DNA of 5,832 nucleotides from a bacterium (GTDB lineage: Bacteria > Desulfobacterota > Binatia > UBA12015), in the NCBI GenBank assembly GCA_018970825.1, contig JAGWVP010000226.1, forward strand, positions 1 through 5,832, read 5' to 3'. The notes beneath the pieces were generated by a model. That model had not been told where the DNA came from, ran no database searches, and saw only the letters and a list, made by a program, of their open reading frames with translations. The position numbers were made by a program, and so were the translations under genes. Below, piece by piece: positions 1 to 5,832 of this stretch; the first letter of the stretch is position 1; each line of letters opens with the position of its first letter.

Positions 1-3
1 CGC

Positions 4-33
4 GGGCCCCGGCGCGCGGGCACGCGCGGGCCC
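4..33. repeat. Imperfect GC hairpin downstream of ccoI, possible terminator stem
   Basis: In the 50 bases after the ccoI stop no gene is seen. Bases 13-18 can pair with 23-28 around a 4-base loop, and 4-8 can pair with 29-33, with a 4-base bulge at 9-12. The same stretch also holds direct repeats (CGCGGGCCC at 1-9 and 25-33; CCCCGGCGCGC at 7-17 and 35-45). On the transcribed side no U-run follows before the window ends, so it is not called a terminator. In DNA of almost pure G and C such pairing can arise by chance. Confidence 0.3.
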
Positions 34-50
34 GCCCCGGCGCGCCGCGC

Positions 51-2315
51 TCAGGTCGCGGGCGAGACCACCGTTGCGGGCTCGACCGGGGCGGTGTCGC
101 CGCGGCGGCCGCCGAGTCGGCGCGCGTTCGCGACCACCGCGGCGCTGCTCGCGATCATCGCGAGCGAGGCGACGAGCGGCGAGAGCAGGCCCGCCGCGGC
201 GAGCCCGACCGCGACCAGGTTGTACCCGAAGGCCCAGGCGAGGTTCTGCAGCGCGACCCGCCGCATGCGTCGCGCGTGCCTCACGATCCACGGAACCGCG
301 CCCAGGTCGCCGCCCAGGATCGCGACGTCGGCCGTGAGGCGCGCGAGGTCGGTCGCGCCGGCGACCGCGATGCCGACGTCGGCCGCCGCGAGCGCGGGTG
401 CGTCGTTGATGCCGTCGCCCACCATCGCGATCGCACCGTCCCCGGCCGTCGCCGCCGCGCGCAGCCGGCGGATGCGCTCGAGCTTGTCGGCGGGGGCGAG
501 GCCGACCTCGACCTCGTCCCCGGAGACGAGCCCGGGCACGATTGCGCGCGCGGACGCGTCGCCCGAGAGCACCGAGACGCCGAGACCCAGGCCGCGGATC
601 TCGGCGAGCGCAGCCCCCGCCCCGTCGCGCGGGCGCTCCGCGAAGCCGATGGCACCGACGAGGGATCCGTCCTCGACGACGTAGGCCACGGTCGTCGGCG
701 CCTCCGCGGGCGAGGCCGACACGCCGCGCGGCGCGCCGGGTTCCGAAGAAGCTTCCCACGAGCCGACGGGCCACCAGTCCCGCGGCTCCCACCCGACGTC
801 CGCGCGCCCCGTGCGCTCGGCCGCGAGTCGCGCGCTCCCGACCGCGACCCGTCGTCCGTCGACCAGGCCCTCGACGCCCGCGCCCGGCACCGCCCGGACC
901 TCCGTCGCCCCGTCGAGCAGGGTGCCCCCCGCGGGCGGGACCGCGCGCGAGATCGCGCGCGCGAGCGGGTGGTCGATCCCGGTCTCGAGCGCGGCGCACG
1001 TCGCGAGCATCTCGGCGACCGTCCGCCGTCCGCCGGGAGCGAGCGCCGCCGCGCGCACCTGAGGGTGCGCGTCGGTCAGCGTGCCGGTCTTGTCGAACAG
1101 CACGCGCTCGACCGAGGCGAGTCGCTCCAGCACCGGCGCGGTGCGCACGACGACGCCCCGCCTCGCCGCCGCCTGCAGGGCCATCCACACCGCGACCGGC
1201 GTCGCGATCCCGAGCCCGCACGGGCAGGCCACGACGAGGACGGAGATCGCGACGAGGACGCCGCGGTCGGCGCCGGCGCGGAGGCCCCATGCCACGCCGG
1301 CCGCGAGCGCCACCGCGAAGAGCAGCGGCGTGAGCACGCCCGAGACCGCGTCGGCAACGCGCTCGGCGCGCGACCGCTCCCGCCGCGCACCGGCGAGCAG
1401 CGCCTCGATGCGGGCCGCGGCGCTCTCCGAGACCGGCGCCGCGACCCGGACGCGGAGACGCCCGTCGACGCTGCAGGTACCGCCCGCGACCTCGCTGCCC
1501 GGCTCCTTGCGCACGAGCCGGCTCTCGCCGGTCAGCATCGACTCGTCGACGCCGGCCGTGCCTTCGACCACCGTGCCGTCGGCGGGGAACACGCTGCCCG
1601 CGGCGACCTCGACGACGTCGCCGGGCCCGAGACGCTCGACCGCGACCTCCTCCCGGCCCGCGGGCCCGATCCGCGTCGCGACCGACGGCACCGGCGAGAG
1701 AGCCGCCCGCACCGACGCACCCGCTTCCGCGCGCGCACGCGCCTCGAGGAAGCGGCCGAGCGTCACGAGCAGGAGCAGCACCGAGGCGGTCTCGAAGTAG
1801 ACGGCCGGGCGTCCCGCGACGAGGTTCCAGAGCGACAGGCCGTAGGCGGCGAGAACGCCCGTCGCGACCAGCACGTCGGCGCTCGCACGCCCCTCGCGCA
1901 GGCTCCGCCACGAGCTCGCGAGCAGCGGGCCGCCGAGCAGCGCCAGCACGGGCAGCGAGAAGCCCGCCGACAGCCAGCGCAGCCAGCGGAACATCGGGCC
2001 GTCGAGCGGCTCGGAGGCGCCGCCGTAGACCTGCGGCACGTAACTCGGCATCGAGGTCATCATCACGTTCATCGCGAAGAAGACGGCGAGACCGAGCCGC
2101 ACGAGGATCGCGGCCGCCCCGCCCTCCTCCCCGCGCGCCCGCGTGACCTGCATCGCGAGCAGGCAGCCGAAGCAGCAGAAGACGAGCGCCTCGCCCCCGA
2201 CCTCCCCGTGCACCGGACGCGGGGGCAGGGGCAGCGAGCAGTGCGCGCACGCGTCCGGCGGGTGCGGGGCCGCCTCCGGCCCGGGCCCCGCGCCGACCGG
2301 TGCCGCGGTGCTCAA
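51..2315 (-). CDS. ccoI: Copper-transporting P1B-type ATPase for cbb3 oxidase assembly (CcoI)
   Basis: A 754-residue membrane ATPase that moves Cu(I), here presumably for the CuB site of CcoN. A Cys-rich N-terminal domain with CAHC (23-26) and FCCFGC (46-51) is typical of the CcoI/FixI group. Eight membrane helices follow. Core motifs: TGES (262-265, actuator), CPC in helix 6 (364-366, metal binding), DKTGT with phosphorylated Asp408, HP (449-450, nucleotide domain), SGD (584-586) and GDGIND (633-638). Asn691, Tyr698-Asn699, Met720 and Ser723-Ser724 in helices 7-8 fit the Cu(I) P1B-1 signature. The usual HMA domain (GMxCxxC) between the Cys-rich domain and helix 1 is absent, and a Trp-rich insert lies at 506-543. 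A TTG start is chosen for its TTGA overlap with the previous stop; no clear Shine-Dalgarno precedes it, and a GTG at 2384 is the main alternative. Confidence 0.93.
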   Translation of the reverse strand: MSTAAPVGAGPGPEAAPHPPDACAHCSLPLPPRPVHGEVGGEALVFCCFGCLLAMQVTRARGEEGGAAAILVRLGLAVFFAMNVMMTSMPSYVPQVYGGASEPLDGPMFRWLRWLSAGFSLPVLALLGGPLLASSWRSLREGRASADVLVATGVLAAYGLSLWNLVAGRPAVYFETASVLLLLVTLGRFLEARARAEAGASVRAALSPVPSVATRIGPAGREEVAVERLGPGDVVEVAAGSVFPADGTVVEGTAGVDESMLTGESRLVRKEPGSEVAGGTCSVDGRLRVRVAAPVSESAAARIEALLAGARRERSRAERVADAVSGVLTPLLFAVALAAGVAWGLRAGADRGVLVAISVLVVACPCGLGIATPVAVWMALQAAARRGVVVRTAPVLERLASVERVLFDKTGTLTDAHPQVRAAALAPGGRRTVAEMLATCAALETGIDHPLARAISRAVPPAGGTLLDGATEVRAVPGAGVEGLVDGRRVAVGSARLAAERTGRADVGWEPRDWWPVGSWEASSEPGAPRGVSASPAEAPTTVAYVVEDGSLVGAIGFAERPRDGAGAALAEIRGLGLGVSVLSGDASARAIVPGLVSGDEVEVGLAPADKLERIRRLRAAATAGDGAIAMVGDGINDAPALAAADVGIAVAGATDLARLTADVAILGGDLGAVPWIVRHARRMRRVALQNLAWAFGYNLVAVGLAAAGLLSPLVASLAMIASSAAVVANARRLGGRRGDTAPVEPATVVSPAT

Positions 2316-2545
2316 CGGATCAGGTTGACGATGAGATAGGCCGCGCCGAAGACGAAGAACGTCACCCACAGGAGACCGATCCACCAGGGAGCGGGATTGG
2401 ATTCGTAGACGTGGACGCGTTCCTCGTCGAGGCCCGCGGCGGGCCGGTTCGCCGTCGCGGCGGGCGCACCGGGCGCCGCGATCACGGGCCCGCGGGCCGC
2501 GAGGCGAGCCCGGTTGGCTGCATCGGCTGCGGCATCATGCGCCAC
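2312..2545 (-). CDS. Single-helix protein resembling the isolated N-terminal anchor domain of CcoP (FixP_N-like)
   Basis: A 77-residue protein from a GTG at 2545. Residues 1-40 are Ala-rich and low complexity. Then YESNPAPWW (47-55) leads into one membrane helix (about 54-76) ending near the C-terminus. In CcoP/FixP the N-terminal domain has a similar Asp/Glu-x-(D/S)NP-x-P-x-WW motif before its first helix, followed by two cytochrome c domains. Here the chain stops right after the helix and there is no CXXCH. It may therefore dock into CcoN as a CcoP anchor or act as a CcoQ-like small subunit. The GTG has a G-run (GGGGG) 6 nt upstream and overlaps the preceding gene by 11 nt; an ATG at 2599 is an alternative with a 65-nt overlap. 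The stop overlaps the ccoI start as TTGA. Confidence 0.75.
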   Translation of the reverse strand: MAHDAAADAANRARLAARGPVIAAPGAPAATANRPAAGLDEERVHVYESNPAPWWIGLLWVTFFVFGAAYLIVNLIR

Positions 2546-2879
2546 GTCGAACCCCCATCGGGAGACCCTCGAGCTCCCCGCCCCGCTCGATCTCGGCATC
2601 GAGCTCGAGCATGCGGAACTTCGGCCGCTCCACGTCGCGGAAGTGCCCCGAGAGGACCGCCCAGATCGTGAGCAGCAGCAGCGGCAGCATGCCCACGACG
2701 TAGGTCGCGACCGCCACCGCGCCGAAGCCCTCGACGTCGCCGCGCGCCATCGTCACGACGAACTCCGTCATCTTGTAGAAGAAGGCTCCGCCCGCGACGA
2801 ACATCACCGCGACCGTGAGCAGGAAGAGGACGAGCCCCTTCACCGTGAGCCCGTGGAAGCGCTTCGACTCACCGCTCAT
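2535..2879 (-). CDS. Two-helix membrane protein with a CcoS-like C-terminal half
   Basis: A 114-residue protein with two predicted membrane helices, at about 12-34 and 53-77. The second helix runs into WAVLSGHFRDVE (73-84) followed by RPKFRML (85-91) and an acidic stretch. This resembles CcoS/FixS, a small protein needed to mature cbb3 oxidases, whose single helix ends in WAV-x-SGQFDD-(L/V)-x-x-P-x-x-R-(I/M)-L. Ordinary CcoS is about 50-70 residues with one helix, so the first helix (1-50) is extra. By analogy it would assist cofactor insertion into CcoN in the cytoplasmic membrane, but the resemblance is by eye. It could instead be a structural accessory subunit, since it lies between ccoO and the CcoP-anchor-like gene. 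The ATG at 2879 is supported by the ATGA overlap with ccoO and by GGAGGT (2885-2890) 5 nt upstream. Confidence 0.8.
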   Translation of the reverse strand: MSGESKRFHGLTVKGLVLFLLTVAVMFVAGGAFFYKMTEFVVTMARGDVEGFGAVAVATYVVGMLPLLLLTIWAVLSGHFRDVERPKFRMLELDAEIERGGELEGLPMGVRRGA

Positions 2880-3523
2880 CCCGCACCTCCCGGGGCCGGG
2901 GCCGCGGCCGGCGCCATCGCCGCCTGTCGTGCCCCGGGCTGCACCCAGCTGCCGAGCCACTGCAGGTAGGCGACCAGCGCGAGCGCGCGCTCCTGCGGCC
3001 TGCGGTCCGCGTCGAAGAACCACACGTAGCCCGGCATGACCGACCACGGGTTGACGCTGCGCGGGTCGTAGAGGTGTGCCATCTGCCAGTCGTTCGAGCG
3101 CTTGCCGGCCTCGCGGATCAGGTCCGGGCCGATTCGCCGGGTGCCGAAGAGGTGCGGCAGGAACATGTCGTTCTGGTACTCCTCGGCCGTCGACACCGGA
3201 CCGAAGCGCAGGTCCTCGTTCGAGACCGGGCGCACGAACTGCGAATGGCAGTGCCAGCAGGCCTCCGCGACGTAGACGTCGCGACCGGTGCGCAGCGCCT
3301 TCGCGAAGCTCTGCGGATTCGCCTCGCCGTAGACCTTCTGGAACTCGACCGGGTAGTCCTCGGCGAGCTGGTAGAAGGAGTCCGGCGGGTTCGCCGCCAT
3401 CTCCTCGACGGTCTTCACCGGGACCTTCCGCAGAGTGATGATCGGCATCACGCCCTGCAGGAAGAAGCCGAGGAGGAAGGTGACGACCCCGGCGATCAGG
3501 AAGTTCGCGCCGAATCTCTCCAT
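2876..3523 (-). CDS. ccoO: cbb3-type oxidase monoheme cytochrome c subunit II (CcoO)
   Basis: A 215-residue protein with one N-terminal membrane anchor (about 7-29) and a periplasmic cytochrome c domain. The heme-binding CWHCH is at 89-93, inside the family-typical stretch with YVAE before it and SQFVRP after it. The probable Met ligand is Met163 in SVMPGY, after the characteristic RRIGPDL and HLYDPR segments. These match CcoO/FixO closely; its role is to pass electrons from the donor or the diheme subunit to heme b of CcoN. The length is near the family norm of about 200; the last 15 or so residues are an Ala/Pro/Gly tail. The ATG at 3523 follows the ccoN stop by 1 nt (TGAGATG) and has GGAGG (3533-3537) 9 nt upstream, within the end of ccoN. 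The stop overlaps the next start as ATGA. Confidence 0.95.
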   Translation of the reverse strand: MERFGANFLIAGVVTFLLGFFLQGVMPIITLRKVPVKTVEEMAANPPDSFYQLAEDYPVEFQKVYGEANPQSFAKALRTGRDVYVAEACWHCHSQFVRPVSNEDLRFGPVSTAEEYQNDMFLPHLFGTRRIGPDLIREAGKRSNDWQMAHLYDPRSVNPWSVMPGYVWFFDADRRPQERALALVAYLQWLGSWVQPGARQAAMAPAAAPAPGGAG

Positions 3524-3524
3524 C

Positions 3525-4916
3525 TCAGGCCGCCTCCACCGCCGCGCGGTCGAGCGAGGGCGTCACCGCCGGCTCGCGCGCGGTGATCCAGAGCGCGTAG
3601 AGGAACAGCGCCTGCCCCGCGATGATGAGGAGCCCGGAGAACGTGCGGGCGATCCAGAACGGCTGCGACGCGATCACCGACTCGGACCACGGCGCGAGCG
3701 ACGCCCAGCTGAAGCCCTGCACGAGCCCGGCCGCCGTCAGGTCGATGATCATCAGGACGAGGCCGATCGTCGTCATCCAGTAGTGCATCGTCAGCAGACG
3801 CGGGTTCACCCAGTCGCGGCCGACCGCGCGCGGCCAGAGGTCGACGAACAGGCCGAAGATCCAGAAGCCGAAGACGCCGAACATGACCATGTGCGCGTGG
3901 CCGACGACCCAGTCCGTGAAGTGGATGATCTTCTGGAAGGTGAGCGTCACGTGAAAGGCGCACTGCAGGCAGGTGATGCCGTAGAAGATCATCCCGGTGT
4001 AGAACCAGCGGATCGCGAGGTTGCCGCGCATCGCCTCGGCGCGCCCGTGCAGCGTGCCGAAGAAGTTCACGATGACGGTGAGGACGACGACCTCGATCGC
4101 GATCGTCGCGATCACGGCGCCGTACTGCGCGTACATCGGGATCGGGCTGAACAGGAAGTGGTGCACGCCCTGCATCGGGTAGAAGAAGGCGATGCCCCAG
4201 AAGCCGATCAGCGAGAGCGCGTGGCTCCAGATCGGCTTGCGCAACAGCATCGGCACGAAGAAGTACATGAGGCCCCAGCCGATCGGCGTGACGAAGAGCC
4301 CGACCAGGTCGTGGATGAACAGCCCGGTGATCGCGGCGCCCGCGGTGCCGGGCACCCAGAACTGGGGCAGGTAGTTGCCCATGAAGTAGACGAGCCCGGT
4401 CCACGCGAAGGCGGCGAGGAAGTACCAGAGACTCACGTAGAGCCCCTCCTCCTTCGTCGTGACGATCGGGGCCGCCATGTTGATCACGAGGAGCACGAGC
4501 CCGACCATGACCAGCGGGTCGACGAAGATCGGCGTCTCGCCCCACTCGATCGCCTGCCCGTAGCCGAGAAGCTGGCCCACGATCGTGAGCACCATGATGA
4601 GCTGCCACGCGCCGAAGATCACCCAGCCGAGCGCGTCCGACAGGATCGGGCGGCGGGTGAGCCGGGGGATCGCGAACAGGAGGCCCGCGATGAACGCGTT
4701 CGCGATGAAGCCGTAGGCGGCCATGTTCGTGTGCACGAGGCGCACGCGGCCGGGCGACAGCCACTCGATGCCCGAGAAGGGATAGAGGTTGTGGAGCTGG
4801 AACGAGTAGGACAGCCCGCCCAGCATCGAGACGACCATGAAGGCGGCGGCAGCCGTCAGGTGCGCCCGGATGAGATCGTAGCGGACGAGGAGCCGGCCTT
4901 CGACGGTCGCGTTCAC
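3525..4916 (-). CDS. ccoN: cbb3-type cytochrome c oxidase catalytic subunit I (CcoN)
   Basis: A 463-residue polytopic membrane protein, close to the usual CcoN length of about 475. It reduces O2 at a heme b3-CuB site in the cytoplasmic membrane. Expected ligands occur in order: His62 (in RLVHTN, heme b), His202 (in FIHDLVG, CuB), Tyr246 six residues before His252-His253 (GVHH, CuB), and His340 and His342 (GHAH, heme b3 and b). Tyr246 aligns with the crosslinked catalytic Tyr of C-family oxidases and argues for an oxygen reductase rather than a NO reductase. Glu124 and Glu127 match the conserved acidic pair after LGY. Gln318 replaces a Glu that is normally conserved. A GTG start at 4916 is chosen because it forms a GTGA overlap with the preceding stop and has AAGGAG 8 nt upstream; an in-frame extension to 5039 would add 41 non-homologous-looking residues inside the upstream gene. 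Confidence 0.95.
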   Translation of the reverse strand: MNATVEGRLLVRYDLIRAHLTAAAAFMVVSMLGGLSYSFQLHNLYPFSGIEWLSPGRVRLVHTNMAAYGFIANAFIAGLLFAIPRLTRRPILSDALGWVIFGAWQLIMVLTIVGQLLGYGQAIEWGETPIFVDPLVMVGLVLLVINMAAPIVTTKEEGLYVSLWYFLAAFAWTGLVYFMGNYLPQFWVPGTAGAAITGLFIHDLVGLFVTPIGWGLMYFFVPMLLRKPIWSHALSLIGFWGIAFFYPMQGVHHFLFSPIPMYAQYGAVIATIAIEVVVLTVIVNFFGTLHGRAEAMRGNLAIRWFYTGMIFYGITCLQCAFHVTLTFQKIIHFTDWVVGHAHMVMFGVFGFWIFGLFVDLWPRAVGRDWVNPRLLTMHYWMTTIGLVLMIIDLTAAGLVQGFSWASLAPWSESVIASQPFWIARTFSGLLIIAGQALFLYALWITAREPAVTPSLDRAAVEAA

Positions 4917-5776
4917 GGTGCCTGCTCCTTCACCTGGGGGACCGCTTCGGCCGCGGTCGCGGCGACCGGACGGACGGCCGGCGGCACGGCCCCGGGTGCC
5001 TTCTGCCGCAGCGAGAGGATGTACGAGACGAGGTTCCACGCGTCGCCGGGCTTGATGCTCTCGCCGTCGGGCTCGTCGAACACGTCGGCGTAGGACGGCA
5101 TCGCCGTGCCGTTCAGGCCGGTCATGAACGTGCGGTAGACGTCCTGCGGGGCGCCGCCGCTCTTGAGCGCGCCCTTGGTGAAGTTGAACGGCTTCTGCGG
5201 GTTGCCCCAGGCGTCGGGCTCGAGAGTCTTCGCGGAAGGGCCGTCGCCGAGACCGGTCGGACCGTGGCAGCGGCCGCAGTCGAGCGCCTCGTAGAGCTCA
5301 CGGCCGCGGGCGACCGACTCGGGCGCGAGAAGCGTCGCGGGCGGGTTCGGGATCGTGATCGGGCTTCCCGCGCCGCGCTCGTCCCACTGCGGGTAGAAGG
5401 TCTTCACGTACTCGACGACCGCGTGGCGCTCGCGCTCGGGAAGCAGCGACCACTCCGGCATCGAGGTGCGGTTCACGCCCTTCGTGATCGTCCGGTAGAG
5501 GTCGGCGTCCGTCGGCAGCGTGCCGTTGGGAGTCGAGCGGAACTTGTAGAGGCCCTTCGTGAAGTCCCGGGGCTTCACGATCAGCATGTCGGCCGCGGCG
5601 CCCTTGCCGTTGCCCTGCTCGCCGTGGCAGCCGGCGCATTGGGTTTCGTACACCCGTTTTCCCTGGGCGATCGTCTCGGGGTCGGCCACGGCCGAGGCTC
5701 CCGGGGCGAGCGAGAGGACGAGGAGGAGCGCGAGCGCGACGCGCCGGCCGGGGACGATGGACTCGAAGGACTTCAT
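4913..5776 (-). CDS. Exported diheme cytochrome c, probable electron-transfer subunit of the cbb3-type oxidase
   Basis: A 287-residue protein with a signal peptide: basic start, hydrophobic stretch at about residues 13-29, and likely cleavage after an ASA at 28-30. Two class I cytochrome c domains follow. Heme 1 binds at CAGCH (47-51) with Met106 (in TSMPEW) as probable sixth ligand; heme 2 binds at CGRCH (167-171) with Met226 (in TAMPSY). Both domains carry an internal DFTKG- or NFTKG-like segment and a YRT motif before the Met, so they look like an internal duplication. The tail after about residue 258 is Ala/Pro/Val-rich and not a membrane helix, so the mature protein looks soluble and periplasmic. 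The ATG at 5776 has a GGAGGT 9 nt upstream and overlaps the preceding stop. The gene sits directly before ccoN (GTGA overlap), so it may supply the two hemes normally carried by CcoP; alternatively it is a separate electron donor. Confidence 0.93.
   Translation of the reverse strand: MKSFESIVPGRRVALALLLVLSLAPGASAVADPETIAQGKRVYETQCAGCHGEQGNGKGAAADMLIVKPRDFTKGLYKFRSTPNGTLPTDADLYRTITKGVNRTSMPEWSLLPERERHAVVEYVKTFYPQWDERGAGSPITIPNPPATLLAPESVARGRELYEALDCGRCHGPTGLGDGPSAKTLEPDAWGNPQKPFNFTKGALKSGGAPQDVYRTFMTGLNGTAMPSYADVFDEPDGESIKPGDAWNLVSYILSLRQKAPGAVPPAVRPVAATAAEAVPQVKEQAP
4925..4930 (-). promoter_or_regulatory. Ribosome binding site that fixes the GTG start of ccoN
   Basis: AAGGAG on the minus strand ends 8 nt before the GTG at 4916-4914, which itself overlaps the preceding TGA as GTGA. 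This favours the GTG over the longer in-frame start at 5039. Confidence 0.65.
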
Positions 5777-5832
5777 GCAGCCGCCACCTCCGCAGGACGG
5801 TAGGGCGAGAACCGGCCGAGCGGCTGGAGCGC
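5773..5832 (-). CDS. 3' end of an unidentified upstream gene (partial)
   Basis: One minus-strand frame is open from the window edge and ends in TGA at 5775-5773, giving 19 C-terminal residues that finish in an Ala-rich tail (RPAEVAAA). The stop overlaps the ATG of the diheme cytochrome gene as ATGA, the same coupling arrangement seen at other junctions in this operon, which is the main reason to believe the frame is coding. The tail is too short to recognise a family. Its position suggests a member of the same respiratory operon, but this is inference; a chance open frame of 20 codons in such GC-rich DNA cannot be excluded. Confidence 0.55.
   Translation of the reverse strand, partial: ALQPLGRFSPYRPAEVAAA
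5786..5791 (-). promoter_or_regulatory. Ribosome binding site of the diheme cytochrome gene
   Basis: GGAGGT on the minus strand lies 9 nt before the ATG at 5776. It supports that start over internal alternatives. It falls inside the last codons of the upstream gene, as expected for coupled cistrons. Confidence 0.7.

Noticed and set aside
1..50. Transcription terminator after ccoI
   Set aside because: A GC stem can be drawn but no U-run follows within the window, and the base composition makes chance pairing likely. It is kept only as a low-confidence repeat.
276..2339. Long plus-strand open frame (687 codons) opposite ccoI
   Set aside because: Its translation is Arg/Asp/His/Ala-rich without motifs, and it lies antisense to a gene with all P-type ATPase motifs. 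It is a by-product of high GC at third codon positions.
3496..4764. Second minus-strand frame (422 codons) inside ccoN
   Set aside because: Arg/His/Pro-rich translation without membrane helices, in the same span as the clearly conserved CcoN frame.
3525..4916. CcoN considered as a nitric oxide reductase-like catalytic subunit
   Set aside because: The Tyr six residues before the HH CuB pair, typical of C-family oxygen reductases and missing in NO reductases, is present (Tyr246), and a true CcoO is encoded next to it.
4917..5039. N-terminal 41-residue extension of CcoN from 5039
   Set aside because: It lies inside the diheme cytochrome gene, is Gly/Arg/Pro-rich, and the GTG at 4916 has both a good ribosome binding site and a GTGA overlap. 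His62 from that start also matches the known His position of about 60.
3435..5093. Long plus-strand open frame (552 codons) opposite ccoN
   Set aside because: Its translation is a charged, low-complexity Glu/Asp/Arg/His string antisense to the conserved CcoN helices. It is a GC shadow, not a gene.

Overview
This window is a very GC-rich bacterial segment. All genes are on the minus strand and read from high to low coordinates. It appears to be the interior of one tightly packed operon for a cbb3-type (C-family) heme-copper oxygen reductase, with its maturation genes. The GC-dominated codon use and the divergent, rearranged subunit set suggest an environmental proteobacterial or deltaproteobacterial-type lineage, such as Myxococcota or Binatota. 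That placement is an impression, not a demonstrated assignment.

Layout in transcription order: (1) the last 19 codons of an unidentified gene entering from the right edge (5832-5773); (2) an exported diheme cytochrome c (5776-4913); (3) CcoN, the catalytic subunit (4916-3525); (4) CcoO, the membrane-anchored monoheme cytochrome c (3523-2876); (5) a two-helix membrane protein whose second half looks like the maturation factor CcoS (2879-2535); (6) a 77-residue single-helix protein that looks like only the N-terminal anchor of CcoP (2545-2312); (7) CcoI, a copper-transporting P1B-type ATPase (2315-51). About 50 bases follow with no gene, holding direct repeats and a possible GC hairpin. Every junction is an overlap (ATGA, GTGA, ATGA, 11 nt, TTGA) or a 1-nt gap, so translational coupling along the whole mRNA is likely. 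No promoter or regulatory site is visible; the operon start lies outside the window.

Together the genes describe an oxygen-reducing complex. Electrons would pass through c-type hemes (the diheme protein and CcoO) to the heme b / heme b3-CuB centre of CcoN. CcoI and the CcoS-like protein would supply and assemble the metal cofactors. The unusual point is that no normal CcoP (anchor plus two hemes in one chain) is present. Its two parts appear to be encoded separately at opposite ends of the operon. CcoS carries an extra helix, CcoI lacks the usual HMA domain, and CcoN has Gln where typical cbb3 enzymes have a conserved Glu near heme b3.
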